From the NCBI RefSeq assembly GCF_004340945.1, contig NZ_SLYD01000004.1, positions 310,001-374,000 of the forward strand: a stretch of DNA of 64,000 nucleotides. Reading direction: 5' to 3'. The position numbers and the translations under genes are program-made. Shown here piece after piece: positions 26,092-36,090 of the stretch. Each line of letters starts with the position of its first letter. Within the stretch, counting starts at the first letter, position 1. The stretch comes from Sphingomonas sp. PP-F2F-A104-K0414 (GTDB lineage: Bacteria > Pseudomonadota > Alphaproteobacteria > Sphingomonadales > Sphingomonadaceae). The notes under the pieces are model-generated. The model was not told the DNA's origin, searched no databases, and worked only from the letters and a program-made list of their open reading frames with translations.

Positions 26092-27735
26092 ATGATCACA
26101 CCACGCACCGGCGGCCGTATCCTGGTCGACCAACTCGTCGCACAGGGCTGCGACCGGATTTTCACCGTACCGGGGGAGAGTTTTCTCGCCGTGCTCGATG
26201 CACTGCACGATACGCCGGCGATCGACCTCGTGGTGTGTCGGCAGGAGGGCGGCGTCGGGTTCATGGCGTGCGCGGACGGGACGCTGACTCACCGGCCGGG
26301 GGTGGCGTTCGTGACCCGCGGGCCGGGTGCGACCAACGCGTCGATCGGCGTCCATGTGGCGATGCAGGATTCGCAGCCGATGATCCTGTTCGTGGGCGAT
26401 ATCGACCGCGGCACGCGCGACCGCGAGGCGTTCCAGGAAATCGATTTCCAGGCGATGTTCGCCCCCATCGCGAAATGGGCGGCGCGGATAGACGATGCGC
26501 GGCGGATCCCGGAATATGTCGCGCGCGCCTATGCGACCGCGATGTCGGGGCGGCCGGGGCCGGTGGTGCTCGCGCTGCCCGAGGACATGCTGCTCGATGT
26601 CGTCGATGCGGTCGATCGGCCGCGGGTCGAACGGGTGGCGCAAGGGTGTGATGCCGATACGATGGACTTGCTCGCGGATCTGCTGACCACCGCCGAGCGA
26701 CCGGTGGCGATCGTTGGCGGTGCGGGCTGGGATGTGGCCGCGTCGGGGGCGTTCGCGACCTGGGCGGATCGTAACGGCATTCCGGTAGCGGCGGCGTTTC
26801 GGCGGCAGGATGCTGTTCCGAACGACTGTCCGGTATGGGCGGGGAACCTTGGGTATGGGCCCAATCCGAAGCTGGTCGAGCGGGTTAAGGCGGCGGATCT
26901 GCTGCTGGTCGTCGGACCGCGGCTGGGGGAGGCTACGACCGATGGCTATGCGCTGATCACGCCCGATCATCCGGGACAGCGGCTGATCCATGTGCATCCC
27001 GATCCTGACGAACTGCACCGGGCGTACCGCGCGGATGTCGCGGTGTGTGCGGGGATGGCGGAGTTTGCCGAGGCTTTGCTGGTGGTGGATTTGCCGCCGC
27101 GGACTGCTGGGTCGGAGGCGCATGCGGAGTGGCTGGAATGGTCTACGCCGGCGCCGCGCGATCTGGCGATGGACCTGGGGCCGTGCGTCGCGGCGATGCG
27201 CGAGCGGCTGCCGGCGGATGCGATCCTCTGCAACGGGGCAGGGAATTACTCGGGGTGGTGGCATCGGTACTGGGCGTATGCCGGGCCGGGGACGCAGCTT
27301 GCGCCGACCGCTGGGGCGATGGGGTACGGCGTGCCGGCGGCGGTTGCGGCTTCGTTGCGGCATCCGGAGCGGACGGTCGTGGCGCTCGCGGGGGACGGGT
27401 GTTTCCTGATGAACGGCCAAGAACTGGCAACCGCGGTGGCGCACGGCACTGACATTCTGGTGCTCGTTGTCGATAATGGTGGGTACGGGACGATCCGGAT
27501 GCATCAGGAGCGCCAGTATCCGGGGCGGGTTTCGGGGACTGGGTTGCGCAATCCGGACTTTGCCGCGCTGGGGCGGGCTTATGGGTGTTGGGCGGAAACC
27601 GTCGAGCGGACCGAGGATTTTGCGGGGGCGCTGGACCGGGCGATGGCGCGCGGCGGGGTGCGGATGTTGCACTTGGTGACGGATATCGAGGCGATTACCG
27701 CTGGGACTACGCTGGCGAAGGTCCGCGGGGGCTGA
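26092..27735 (+). CDS. Thiamine pyrophosphate enzyme, acetolactate synthase-like
   Basis: A 547-residue TPP enzyme. The N-terminal PYR domain starts GRILVDQLVAQGCDRIFTVPGESFLAVLDAL, with the catalytic Glu in VVCRQEGGVGFMACADG. VTRGPGATNASIGVHVAMQDSQPMILFVGD is typical. The PP domain contains ALAGDGCFLMNGQELATAVAHGTDILVLVVDNGGYGTIRMHQE, the GDG...DN cofactor site. Family members include acetolactate synthase, oxalyl-CoA decarboxylase and sulfoacetaldehyde acetyltransferase; the reaction here cannot be told. No ilvN-like subunit gene is nearby, so it is probably not the biosynthetic ilvB. Confidence 0.85.
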   Translation: MITPRTGGRILVDQLVAQGCDRIFTVPGESFLAVLDALHDTPAIDLVVCRQEGGVGFMACADGTLTHRPGVAFVTRGPGATNASIGVHVAMQDSQPMILFVGDIDRGTRDREAFQEIDFQAMFAPIAKWAARIDDARRIPEYVARAYATAMSGRPGPVVLALPEDMLLDVVDAVDRPRVERVAQGCDADTMDLLADLLTTAERPVAIVGGAGWDVAASGAFATWADRNGIPVAAAFRRQDAVPNDCPVWAGNLGYGPNPKLVERVKAADLLLVVGPRLGEATTDGYALITPDHPGQRLIHVHPDPDELHRAYRADVAVCAGMAEFAEALLVVDLPPRTAGSEAHAEWLEWSTPAPRDLAMDLGPCVAAMRERLPADAILCNGAGNYSGWWHRYWAYAGPGTQLAPTAGAMGYGVPAAVAASLRHPERTVVALAGDGCFLMNGQELATAVAHGTDILVLVVDNGGYGTIRMHQERQYPGRVSGTGLRNPDFAALGRAYGCWAETVERTEDFAGALDRAMARGGVRMLHLVTDIEAITAGTTLAKVRGG

Positions 27736-27774
27736 GCCGTATCCAGAAGTGATGCCGAACGTTCGACACGAGCA

Positions 27775-27878
27775 CCACCCCGGCGAAGGCCGGGGCCCAG
27801 TTGGGGCACGGCGATAACAAAGGACCGCGCTCCGTTATTGCCACCTTTCCAACTGGGCCCCGGCCTTCGCCGGGGTGG
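27775..27878. repeat. Family A palindromic repeat, copy A3
   Basis: Full 104-bp copy between the convergent TPP enzyme (+) and alaS (-), with the conserved centre (ggaccgcgctccgttattgc). Confidence 0.9.
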
Positions 27879-27913
27879 AGATAGTTGTAGCGGGCGACTT
27901 CATCAGCGCAGTC

Positions 27914-27994
27914 TGTTGCCCCGGCGAAAGCGGGGGCCAGGAGCTAAGGCAGCTAGCGGTACTTAGCTGGGCCCCCGCGTCCGCGGGGGAACAT
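27914..27994. repeat. Family B-related repeat
   Basis: Arms tgttgccccggcgaaagcgg and gcccccgcgtccgcggggga, longer spacing than B1 with gagctaaggcagctagcggt in the centre. It directly follows copy A3 in the TPP/alaS gap. Confidence 0.7.
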
Positions 27995-28026
27995 TGCTTG
28001 GGGTTAGCGTGCGATATCGGCGAATT

Positions 28027-30678
28027 TCAGGCGCCTGCCGCCTCCAGCTTTGCCCGCACTGCCGCGACTGCTTCCGCAGCCTTGTCGCCGTCAGGACCAC
28101 CGCCCTGCGCCATGTCGGGACGGCCGCCGCCGCCCTGCCCGCCTAGCGTGGCGACCGCGATCTTGAGCAAGTCGACCGCGTTGTGGCTCGCCACCAGATC
28201 CGCCGTCACGCCGACCGCGACCGAGGCGCGACCGTCGTTGATCGCGACCATCACCGCGATGCCGGAGCCGAGGCGCTGCTTGGCCTCGTCGACTGCGCCG
28301 CGCAAGCCCTTGGCCTCGAAGTCGTTGAGTACCTGGCCGATGAACGCGACGCCGCCGACCTGTTCGGGGCCAGCTGCTTCGCCCGATCCACCACCGCCGA
28401 GCGCCAGCGCCTTCTTCGCGTCGGCGAGTTCGCGTTCGAGGCGGCGGCGGTCTTCGAGCAGCGATGCAACACGTGCCGGGACCTCGTCGGGGGTCGACTT
28501 CAGTACCGAAGCCGCCTCGCGCAGGCGGTCGTCACGGCCGGTCAGGTAGGCGCGCGCTGCTTCGCCGGTGAGCGCTTCGACACGGCGGATGCCGCTGGAG
28601 ACCGCACCTTCGCCGACGACCTTGAACAGGCCGATGTCGCCGAGTGCGTTGACGTGCGTGCCCCCGCAAAGCTCGATCGAATAGGTGCCCTCGTCGGTCG
28701 AGCCCATCGACACGACGCGGACCTCGTCGCCGTATTTTTCGCCGAACAGCGCCATCGCGCCCATCGCGATCGCGTCGTCGGGGGTCATGAGCAGCGTCGT
28801 CACCGCGCCGTTGCCGCGGACCTGCGCGTTCACGTCGGCCTCGACCTGCGCGATGTCGGCGGGGGTCATCGCGACCGGCTGCGAGAAGTCGAACCGCAGG
28901 CGATCGGGCGCGACGAGGCTCCCCTTTTGCGCGACGTGCGTGCCGAGGCGTTCGCGCAAGGCCTCGTGCAGGAGGTGCGTCGCGGAGTGGTTGGCGCGGA
29001 TCTGGGCGCGGCGGGCGACGTCGATCTGGAGCTTGACCGGGTCACCGACCTTGATCTCGCCGGCGTCGACGATCGCGTGGTGGACGAACACGCGGCCGAG
29101 TTGCTTCGACGTCTCGGTGACGTTCGCGTGCAGGCCGGCGTCGTTGGAGATGTCCCCCGCATCGCCGACCTGCCCACCGCTCTCGGCGTAGAAGGGCGTC
29201 TGGTTGACGACGATCGCGACCGTATCGCCGGTGGTGGCGTGGTCGACGCGCGCGCCGTCCTTAACCAGTGCGACGACCTCGCCCTCGCCGGTATCCGATG
29301 CGTAGCCGAGGAATTCCGTCCCGCCAGTCTGCTCGACGATGTCGAACCAGATGTCGTCCGAAGCCTTCGCGCCCGAGCCCTTCCAGGCGGCGCGGGCGGC
29401 GCGCTTCTGCTCGGCCATCGCGGTGTCGAAACCCTCGCGGTCGACCGCGATGTTGCGTTCGCGCAGCGCGTCCTCGGTCAGGTCGTACGGGAAGCCGTAG
29501 GTATCGTAGAGCTTGAATGCGACGTCGCCCGCCAGCGTGCCGTCGGTCATGCCCGTAGTCGCTTCGTCGAGCAGCTTCAGCCCCTTGTCGAGCGTCTGGC
29601 GGAAGCGCGTTTCCTCCTGCTGCAACGTCGCCTCGATCAGCGGTCGCGCGCGCGACAGTTCGGGATAGGCTGCGCCCATCTCGGTGACGAGCGCGGGAAC
29701 CAGACGGTGCATCAGCGGCTGCTTGGCGCCGAGGATGTGCGCGTGACGCATCGCGCGGCGCATGATCCGGCGCAGCACGTAGCCGCGGCCCTCGCTCGCG
29801 GGCAGCACGCCGTCGGCGATCAGGAAGCCCGCGGTGCGCAGGTGATCGGCGATCACGCGGTGGCTGGCGGTGTTGGCGCCGTCGGTCGCGGTGTGCGTCA
29901 GCGCGCCCGACGCCGCGATCAGCGCCTTGAACGTGTCGGTGTCGTAATTGTCGGTAACGCCCTGCATGACGGCGGCGATGCGCTCGAGCCCCATGCCGGT
30001 GTCGATCGACGGCTTCGGCAGGTTGCCGACGATCTCGGCATTCTCCTGCTCGTATTGCATGAACACTAGGTTCCAGATCTCGACGAAGCGATCGCCGTCC
30101 TCGTCGGGGCTGCCGGGAGGGCCGCCGAAGATGTGATCGCCGTGGTCGTAGAAGATCTCGGAGCACGGCCCGCACGGCCCGTTGTCGCCCATCGACCAGA
30201 AATTGTCCTTGGTCGGAATGCGGATGATGCGGTGATCGGGGAGGCCGGCGACCTTCTTCCAGAGATCGAACGCCTCGTCGTCGGTGTGGTAGACGGTGGC
30301 GGTCAATTTGTCCGGCGACAGGCCCCATTCGCGCGTGAGCAGCGTCCAGGCGTGGACGATCGCCTGTTCCTTGAAATAATCGCCGAACGAGAAATTGCCG
30401 AGCATTTCGAAGAAGGTGTGATGGCGCGCGGTGTAGCCGACATTGTCGAGATCGTTGTGCTTGCCGCCGGCGCGGACGCATTTCTGCGACGAGGTGGCGG
30501 TGGTGTAGGCACGCGATTCGAGGCCGGTGAAGACGTTCTTGAACGGCACCATGCCGGCGTTGACGAACATCAGCGTTGGGTCGTTCTGCGGCACGAGCGG
30601 TGCGCTGGGCACGATCTGGTGCCCCTGCGATCCGAAATAGTCGAGGAAGCCGCGGCGGATGTCGTTCGTCGATGTCAT
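28027..30678 (-). CDS. alaS: Alanyl-tRNA synthetase
   Basis: An 883-residue class II synthetase. It begins [52 protein letters not shown], motif 1 and 2 follow, and the editing domain holds the HxxxH ([10 protein letters not shown]) and GGTHV ([14 protein letters not shown]) zinc/editing motifs. The C-Ala region is at the end ([12 protein letters not shown] then [10 protein letters not shown]). The start at 30678 is the family start; a longer frame to 30714 adds 12 residues. It charges the tRNA-Ala at 3688 and others. Confidence 0.97.
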   Translation of the reverse strand: MTSTNDIRRGFLDYFGSQGHQIVPSAPLVPQNDPTLMFVNAGMVPFKNVFTGLESRAYTTATSSQKCVRAGGKHNDLDNVGYTARHHTFFEMLGNFSFGDYFKEQAIVHAWTLLTREWGLSPDKLTATVYHTDDEAFDLWKKVAGLPDHRIIRIPTKDNFWSMGDNGPCGPCSEIFYDHGDHIFGGPPGSPDEDGDRFVEIWNLVFMQYEQENAEIVGNLPKPSIDTGMGLERIAAVMQGVTDNYDTDTFKALIAASGALTHTATDGANTASHRVIADHLRTAGFLIADGVLPASEGRGYVLRRIMRRAMRHAHILGAKQPLMHRLVPALVTEMGAAYPELSRARPLIEATLQQEETRFRQTLDKGLKLLDEATTGMTDGTLAGDVAFKLYDTYGFPYDLTEDALRERNIAVDREGFDTAMAEQKRAARAAWKGSGAKASDDIWFDIVEQTGGTEFLGYASDTGEGEVVALVKDGARVDHATTGDTVAIVVNQTPFYAESGGQVGDAGDISNDAGLHANVTETSKQLGRVFVHHAIVDAGEIKVGDPVKLQIDVARRAQIRANHSATHLLHEALRERLGTHVAQKGSLVAPDRLRFDFSQPVAMTPADIAQVEADVNAQVRGNGAVTTLLMTPDDAIAMGAMALFGEKYGDEVRVVSMGSTDEGTYSIELCGGTHVNALGDIGLFKVVGEGAVSSGIRRVEALTGEAARAYLTGRDDRLREAASVLKSTPDEVPARVASLLEDRRRLERELADAKKALALGGGGSGEAAGPEQVGGVAFIGQVLNDFEAKGLRGAVDEAKQRLGSGIAVMVAINDGRASVAVGVTADLVASHNAVDLLKIAVATLGGQGGGGRPDMAQGGGPDGDKAAEAVAAVRAKLEAAGA

Positions 30679-30763
30679 GCGCGGGGACTTAGGCGAGCGG
30701 GGCGGTTCGCTCAAGGGAGGTGTGTGAGGAGGCTCGGACGTATCCGATTGAAACGAAGCAAGC

Positions 30764-30818
30764 TTGTTTCCCCGCGAAGGCGCGGATCCAGACTGGGCTC
30801 CCGCCTTCGGGAGAACAA
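30764..30818. repeat. Family B palindromic repeat, copy B2
   Basis: Left hairpin tttccccgcgaaggcgcgga, right half cucccgccttcgggagaac in DNA form, with CCAGACTGGG between. The right hairpin lacks two bases of the usual arm. Confidence 0.8.
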
Positions 30819-30850
30819 AGTAGCGGAGGCTGTGGTTCGGTAAAAGCCCA

Positions 30851-30954
30851 CCACCCCGGCGAAGGCCGGGGCCCAGTTGGGGAACGTGGGTGACGAAGGA
30901 CCGCGCTCGATTATTGCCACCTTTCCAACTGGGCCCCGGCCTCCGCCGGGGTGG
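30851..30954. repeat. Family A palindromic repeat, copy A4
   Basis: Full-length copy, 33 bases after B2. It lies between two minus-strand genes (alaS downstream, the small exported protein upstream), so the family is not restricted to convergent gaps. Confidence 0.9.
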
Positions 30955-31030
30955 TGGCGAGTGCGGAATGGCGCCTACCCTAACGGTACCTCAACCGACT
31001 TCTGCGGCTCGCCAATCCCGTTCGCGCCAA

Positions 31031-31426
31031 TCAGGCACCACCACACATGTGCTCCGCATCGGGCAGCGTCCAAGACTCGTCGGTGCGCAGATTGGTGGTC
31101 GTGTACCACTTGCCGCGCTGGTCGCCCGGCGGGCAATGCGTCGGCAGCTTGGCGAGGCAGGTAATCACCCGGTCGCCGACGCGCGCATGCTGGACGGCCG
31201 CGACCTGATCATAGGAGACGCCGTAGACGCCGTTCTTCAGGGTGATGCTCGATCCGGAGTCGGGGACTGGACGACCGTTGTCTTCGAGTCGTTGCGTCAC
31301 GACGCCAACCGTCGTGAAGGCACAGGTGCCGACACGTGTCGGCGGACGCGTCGATGTCGCCTTGGGACCTGGCGGTGCGCTGGCGCCGAGCAGCAGGATC
31401 ATCGCGATGGCGGCGTGCGGTTTCAT
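31031..31426 (-). CDS. Hypothetical exported protein
   Basis: A 131-residue protein with a short signal-like start (MKPHAAIAMILLLGASAPPG). The rest carries CAFTTVGVVTQRL, SSITLKNGVYGVSYDQV, VITCLAKLPTHCPPGDQRGKWYTTTNLRT and a final MCGG; four cysteines suggest disulfides. It ends 31 bases from copy A4. The next gene upstream on the same strand is the M24 peptidase, 13 bases away. Family not recognised. Confidence 0.7.
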   Translation of the reverse strand: MKPHAAIAMILLLGASAPPGPKATSTRPPTRVGTCAFTTVGVVTQRLEDNGRPVPDSGSSITLKNGVYGVSYDQVAAVQHARVGDRVITCLAKLPTHCPPGDQRGKWYTTTNLRTDESWTLPDAEHMCGGA

Positions 31427-31439
31427 GTCGTCCCCTTCC

Positions 31440-32717
31440 TCAGAGCGGTGTGTCGATCGACTTGGGCGGCACGCTGAACCATGTCGGGCCGGCTTCGGTC
31501 ATGTGGAAGCAGTCCTCGATCCGCACGCCGTATCGGCCGGGAATGTAGATCCCCGGCTCGTCGGAGAAGCACATCCCCGCGGCGAGCTTGGTCGTCTCGC
31601 CGCGGACGAGGTTGACGGGTTCGTGGCCGTCCATGCCGATGCCGTGACCGGTGCGATGCGACAGGCCGGGGAGTTTATAGCCGGGACCATAGCCGAGTGT
31701 CTCGTAATAGCGGCGGACCGCGTCGTCGACGCTGCCCGCAGGCGCGCCGATCTTCGCAGCGGCGAACGCGATCTGTTGCCCGCGGGCGACTTGGTCCCAG
31801 GTCTTGCGCTGGTCGGCGGTTGCGGTGCCGTGCACCCAGGTGCGCGAGATATCGGATTGATAGCCCTGGACGGTGCAGCCGCAATCCATCAGCACGACTT
31901 GGCCATCGGCGACGCGGTGGATCTCGCGGCTGCCATGCGGATAAGCGGACGCCTCGCCGATCAGTGCGAGCGCGAACTCGGGGGCGCCGCCAAGCTTGCG
32001 GGTCGCGGCGTTCATCAGCGCGCCGATCTCGGGGCCGGTCATGCCCTTCTCGACGCGCGGCTTGGTCCAGCGATACGCGGCCAGCGTGACCTCGGTCGCG
32101 GCCTGCATCAACGCGATCTCGGCGGGGGTCTTGATCATCCGGCAGGCGCGGACGACCGGATCGGCGGAGACAATCCTCACATCGGGTAGCACGCGCTGGA
32201 GCCCCGCATAAGCAAAGTACCGCACCTCCGCCTCCAGGCCGATCGGCCGCGCGGCGAGCTTGCGGTCGCGCAGGAAGCCGGCGACCACGGCCAGCGGGTT
32301 CTCGTCCTCCTGCCACACGCGCACCTCGGCGGGGACGGCGAGCGTCTCGCGCACCGACGGTTCCTCGAAGAACGGCGTGACGATGCACGGTTCGCCCTCG
32401 GCCGGGAGGATCGCCAGCGTCAGCCGCTCGCTGGTGTGCCAACGGACGCCGGTGAAGTAGATCATCGACGATCCCGGCTCGATCAGGACCGCGCCGATGC
32501 CCGCCGCCTTCATCAGCGATTGCGCGCGGACCAGCCGCGCGGCGCGTTCGGCGGCATCGATCGGCCTGGTCGCGCCGGTGATGTCGGACAGCGCCGACAA
32601 ATCGGGCTCGGCGGCGCGCAGGATCGCGGTGGTCGACAGCAACGGCGCCGCAATGGCGAGGCTCAGCAGGTCGCGGCGCGAGGGGCTGAAGGCGGGCTTG
32701 TGAAGTGCGGTCGACAT
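31440..32717 (-). CDS. Tat-exported M24 family (Xaa-Pro-type) metallopeptidase
   Basis: A 425-residue protein. The N-terminus has a twin-arginine signal, SPSRRDLLSLAIAAPLLSTTAILRAA, so it is exported folded. The pita-bread peptidase fold shows VLMDCGCTVQGYQSDISRTWV (Asp metal ligands), HRTGHGIGMDGHEPVN (His) and FSDEPGIYIPGRYGVRIEDCF (Glu ligands). Family members cleave before or after proline. Start at 32717 (MSTALHKPAFS). It is divergent from and overlaps the frame of the symporter only in non-coding leader. The small exported gene follows 13 bases downstream. Confidence 0.9.
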   Translation of the reverse strand: MSTALHKPAFSPSRRDLLSLAIAAPLLSTTAILRAAEPDLSALSDITGATRPIDAAERAARLVRAQSLMKAAGIGAVLIEPGSSMIYFTGVRWHTSERLTLAILPAEGEPCIVTPFFEEPSVRETLAVPAEVRVWQEDENPLAVVAGFLRDRKLAARPIGLEAEVRYFAYAGLQRVLPDVRIVSADPVVRACRMIKTPAEIALMQAATEVTLAAYRWTKPRVEKGMTGPEIGALMNAATRKLGGAPEFALALIGEASAYPHGSREIHRVADGQVVLMDCGCTVQGYQSDISRTWVHGTATADQRKTWDQVARGQQIAFAAAKIGAPAGSVDDAVRRYYETLGYGPGYKLPGLSHRTGHGIGMDGHEPVNLVRGETTKLAAGMCFSDEPGIYIPGRYGVRIEDCFHMTEAGPTWFSVPPKSIDTPL

Positions 32718-32788
32718 CGCCGGACGATAGGGTCCTTGACCCGGGCGCCGCAATCCCCTTCCCTGTCGGCAATTCTCGGGAGCGATTA

Positions 32789-34126
32789 ATGGCCAAGCGG
32801 CTAACCTATTACATCTTGTTCGGCCTCGTCGCGGGGATGGTCGTCGGCTGGATCCTGAACGCGTCGATCGACGACGGCACAGCCGGGTCCGCCGAACGTC
32901 TGAAGGACATCGCGGGCTATTTCTCGATCGTGACGACGCTGTTCCTGCGGCTGATCAAGATGATCATCGCGCCTTTGGTGTTCTCGACGCTGGTCGTGGG
33001 GATTGCGCATATGGGCGATACCGGCGCGCTCGGGCGGGTCGGATTGCGCAGCCTTGGCTGGTTCATCTGCGCGAGCCTCTTGTCGCTCACCCTGGGCCTG
33101 ATCCTCGTCAACGTGTTTCAGCCAGGCGTCGGCTTGGCACTCGCGATCCCGCCGGCCACCGCGTCGAGCGGCGTCGACCGCGCGGCGTTCGATCTCGCCA
33201 AGTTCATCACGCACATCGTCCCCGATTCGATGATCGCAGCGATGGCGGGCAACGAGATTCTCCAGATTGTCGTGTTCTCGGTGTTCGTCGGCGTCGCGAT
33301 CACCGCGGTCGGTGAGAAGGCAGCACCTCTCGTGAAGGCGATCGAGGCGCTGGTCGCGGTGATGCTACAGATCACCAACTACGTGATGCGGTTCGCGCCG
33401 TTCGCGGTGTTCGCGGCGGTTACCGCGACGCTGGCCGAGCGGGGGCCGACCATCCTCGGCCAGCTCGGCTATTTCATGCTGAGCTTCTATATCGGTCTCG
33501 CGCTGCTGTGGGCGATGCTGATCGGGATCGCGTTCCTGCTGATCGGGCCGCGGACGCGGTTGCTGGTGCGGTATATTCGCGATCCGCTGATCCTGGCGTT
33601 CTCGGCGGCATCGTCGGAAGCGGCATATCCGCGGACGCTGGAGGCGCTCGACCGGCTCGGCGTGCCGCCGCGGATCGCGAGCTTCGTGTTGCCGCTGGGC
33701 TATTCGTTCAATCTCGACGGGTCGATGATGTACATGACGTTCGCGTCGCTGTTCATCGCGCAGGCGTACGGCATCCACATGCCGATCGGGCAGCAGATCG
33801 CGATGCTGCTGGTGCTGATGGTGACGTCGAAGGGCATTGCGGGGGTGCCTCGAGCGTCGCTGGTGGTAATCGCGGGGACGCTGTCGATGTTCAAGATTCC
33901 GGAGGCGGGAATCCTGCTGATCCTGGCGGTGGATCATTTCCTCGACATGGGGCGGTCGGCGACGAACGTGATCGGGAATGCGGTGGCGGCGACCGTGGTG
34001 GCGAAGTGGGAGGGCGGGCTCGACGAGCGCGAGCCTGCGGATCGGGATTTTCCACATGCGCCTACTGGGCATGGGCCGAAGGTGGACGTGGACAGCTACG
34101 AGAAGATCGGGCCGGGACAGGTTTGA
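32789..34126 (+). CDS. Dicarboxylate/amino acid:cation symporter (DAACS family)
   Basis: A 445-residue transporter. The signature FSAASSEAAYPRTLEALDRLGVPPRIASFVLPLGYSFNLDGSMMYMTFASLFIAQAYG carries the serine-rich hairpin and the N-L-D-G transport motif, and LSMFKIPEAGILLILAVDHFLDMGRSATNVIGNAVA the substrate Asp/Asn helix. Eight membrane helices and two re-entrant loops fit GltP/DctA. The start at 32789 (MAKRLTYYILFGLVAGMVVGW) opens with the first helix. Substrate may be glutamate, aspartate or C4-dicarboxylate; I cannot tell. Confidence 0.92.
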   Translation: MAKRLTYYILFGLVAGMVVGWILNASIDDGTAGSAERLKDIAGYFSIVTTLFLRLIKMIIAPLVFSTLVVGIAHMGDTGALGRVGLRSLGWFICASLLSLTLGLILVNVFQPGVGLALAIPPATASSGVDRAAFDLAKFITHIVPDSMIAAMAGNEILQIVVFSVFVGVAITAVGEKAAPLVKAIEALVAVMLQITNYVMRFAPFAVFAAVTATLAERGPTILGQLGYFMLSFYIGLALLWAMLIGIAFLLIGPRTRLLVRYIRDPLILAFSAASSEAAYPRTLEALDRLGVPPRIASFVLPLGYSFNLDGSMMYMTFASLFIAQAYGIHMPIGQQIAMLLVLMVTSKGIAGVPRASLVVIAGTLSMFKIPEAGILLILAVDHFLDMGRSATNVIGNAVAATVVAKWEGGLDEREPADRDFPHAPTGHGPKVDVDSYEKIGPGQV

Positions 34127-34197
34127 GATGATTGGCGATGTTGAGCCAATGACGTCTCAAGGATGCGCCTTTACGCTGGCGGTCCACTGAAGAAGTA

Positions 34198-34298
34198 CCC
34201 CCCGGCGAAGGCCGGAGTCCAGTTGGGGACGCCGATGGTGACCGCCGCGCCCCGTTACTCCAACCTTTCCAACTGGGCCCCGGCCTTCGCCGGAGTGG
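34198..34298. repeat. Family A palindromic repeat, copy A5
   Basis: Slightly degenerate copy in the convergent gap between the symporter (+) and a GST (-); the left arm begins ccccggcgaaggccggagtc. Confidence 0.85.
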
Positions 34299-34352
34299 TG
34301 TTTGGGGAGAGGTCGTCTTCTTAGCCCCGATCTGGTTCCCGACTTGCGCTAC

Positions 34353-34976
34353 TTAGGCGTAGGCGTAGGGGCCGCCCTTCTTGAGGCCCGACTGATACGT
34401 TGGCCGCGCGTGAACCTTGGCAAGCCATGCGATCGTTGCAGGGCGTGACTCGTCAAGGCCGCCGCGGCTGCGGGCGGCTTCCAAGGGAAAGCTCATTATG
34501 ATGTCGGCGGCGGTCATCTCGGCGCCGGCGAACCAGGGACGTTGCGACAGTTCGGATTCGACGTAGTCGAGATGGACGTCGATCATTGGCTGGATCTTCT
34601 TGGTCGCCGCCTTGCCCATGATCGGGATGCGCGCGAGGACGAGCTTCAGCAGCAGCGGCGGCATCATCGAACCTTCGGCATAATGGAGCCAGAAGCGGTA
34701 GCGCAGCGCGTCGGTGCGGTTGGCGGGGGCGCCTAGCCTGCCGTCCGCCTTGTCGACAAGATATTCGACGATCGCGCCCGTTTCAGCGACCACCTGGCCA
34801 TCATCTTCGATCACTGGCGACTTACCTAGCGGGTGCACCTGCTTGAGTTCAGGCGGGGCGAGCATCGTTGCCTTGTTCCGCTCGTAGCGCTTGATCTCGT
34901 AGGGGAGACCGAGTTCCTCGAGCATCCAGAGGATCCGCTGCGATCGCGAGTTTTCGAGGTGGTGGACGATAATCAT
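34353..34976 (-). CDS. Glutathione S-transferase family protein
   Basis: A 207-residue GST: MIIVHHLENSRSQRILWMLEELGLPYEIKRYERN, then HPLGKSPVIEDDGQVVAETGAIVEYLVDK, with Ser in the SRSQR position and the E-T-G glutathione contact. The all-helical C domain has a WFAGAEMTAADIIMSFPLEAA segment. Start at 34976 from the family start. It is the second GST in the window but is unlike the first. The methyltransferase pseudogene lies directly upstream on the same strand. Confidence 0.9.
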   Translation of the reverse strand: MIIVHHLENSRSQRILWMLEELGLPYEIKRYERNKATMLAPPELKQVHPLGKSPVIEDDGQVVAETGAIVEYLVDKADGRLGAPANRTDALRYRFWLHYAEGSMMPPLLLKLVLARIPIMGKAATKKIQPMIDVHLDYVESELSQRPWFAGAEMTAADIIMSFPLEAARSRGGLDESRPATIAWLAKVHARPTYQSGLKKGGPYAYA

Positions 34977-34993
34977 GCTGAGCCCCCTGTTTT

Positions 34994-35841
34994 TTATTCG
35001 GACGATTTGCGCGCGGTCCAGATCCAGGCGGCGGCGGGGAATTCCACCGTGTCGCCGTCGCAATACCGTTCGCAGACCTGGGTGAGACGCGCGATGTGGC
35101 GCTCGCGTTCCTCTGGAGCAGCGTCGCGGATGGCGGATGCCGCGGGGCCGATGCGACGAAGATAATCGACGGCGTCGGTTACGGGGTCGGTGCCCTTCCC
35201 AGCCCGGTAGGCGAATTCGACTCGCTCGGGTGAAGCGGCATGCCAGCCTGATTTTTGCAGGATATTCGCGACGTAGGTCGGGTCGGCGAAGGCGAAGGGG
35301 CCGGGTGCGGTGGTTGCTGGCGCGTCGGCATTGCCGCCGGTCGCGGTGATGATTTCGGTGGCCCAGCGGTTGGCGGCGCGGTTGGCAAAACAGGAGAAGA
35401 CTAGCGTCGCGTCGGGGGCAGCGGCTTCGGCTAGTGTCGTGAAGGTGGCGACGGGGTCCGCGAAGAACATGACGCCGTGGCGGGAGACGTAGAGGTCGAT
35501 TGGAGGTCGATTGGGGCGTGGTTCGGGGCGGCGGCGGTGATGTCCGCGCACTCGAAGCTGGCGTTGGATGCGGTTCTGCCGCGGTATCTGGCGATCTCGA
35601 TCAGGGTTGGTGAGAGGTCTATGCCGGTTACCGTCGCGTTTGGGAGAGCTTGCGCGGTGGCGAGTGAGGTCGCGCCGGCGCCGCAGCCTATGTCGATGAT
35701 CTTGCGGGTTTTGGGCGTGGCGGCGGCGAGGATCGCTGCGTTCAAATGTGGGGTCAGGTTGGTGAAGCTGCGGTCCGTTCGGCGCCATTCTTCGGCCCAG
35801 ACGTCGCCTATTCTGCCGCTCCAGTCATAGGCGGTTGTCAT
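34994..35841 (-). pseudogene. Class I SAM-dependent methyltransferase, frameshifted
   Basis: Read from 35841 the first half gives MTTAYDWSGRIGDVW... with motif I IIDIGCGAGATSLATAQALPNATVTGIDLSPT and a post-I region, reaching NHAPIDL, then runs off into another frame. The second half, beginning YVSRHGVMFFADPVATF and ending at 34994, continues in a different frame. At the junction is an exact 11-bp tandem duplication (35493-35514); deleting one copy restores one frame of 278 residues. So the gene was intact recently, or it can switch by slippage or recombination. Substrate unknown. Confidence 0.85.
35493..35514 (-). repeat. 11-bp tandem duplication causing the frameshift
   Basis: AGGTCGATTGG at 35493-35503 is followed immediately by the identical AGGTCGATTGG at 35504-35514. 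Removing either copy restores the reading frame PIDLYVSRHG across the junction. Confidence 0.97.
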
Positions 35842-35884
35842 GGGTAGGGGTGCCTCATGGTTTGATCAGGGGCGGTGGTTTGGC

Positions 35885-35913
35885 GTGAAGTATAGGAAGT
35901 ATAGACGCTCGCG
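35885..35913 (-). promoter_or_regulatory. 29-bp TATACTT motif upstream of the methyltransferase
   Basis: On the minus strand: CGCGAGCGTCTATACTTCC then TATACTTCAC, ending 44 bases before the methyltransferase ATG. It carries two TATACT hexamers nine bases apart (near -10 consensus). Almost identical copies lie at 57902-57930 and 58060-58088. Confidence 0.6.
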
Positions 35914-36001
35914 TGGGTTTGGGGTTGGGTATTTGAAGGCTTCGTCGAGCCCGCTAATTGGCTTCGCGGCGGTCTGCACTCTATGCGGCAGTTCGCACTT
36001 T

Positions 36002-36058
36002 CTTGTTTCCCCGCGAAGGCGGGGATCCAGACTGGGCTCCCGCCTTCGCGGGAGAACA
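36002..36058. repeat. Family B palindromic repeat, copy B3
   Basis: Full copy: cttgtttccccgcgaaggcg, then ggatccagactgggctcccg and ccttcgcgggagaac. Confidence 0.88.
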
Positions 36059-36090
36059 TTGGGGCGCGTGCTGCAGTTCGGTGGGAGCCG

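Larger units (their letters stand above)
30679..31030. other. 352-bp gap holding repeats B2 and A4
   Basis: The alaS promoter region. Repeats fill it from 30764 to 30954; the remainder (30955-31030) has no evident gene. An alaS promoter cannot be fixed by eye. Confidence 0.7.

Noticed and set aside
25084..27672. 862-codon minus-strand frame across SMP-30 and the TPP enzyme
   Set aside because: It crosses two well-supported genes and the divergent promoter gap; its Arg/Pro/His-rich sequence is an antisense shadow.
28183..30069. 628-codon frame opposite alaS
   Set aside because: alaS is unmistakable on the minus strand; the plus frame has no motif.
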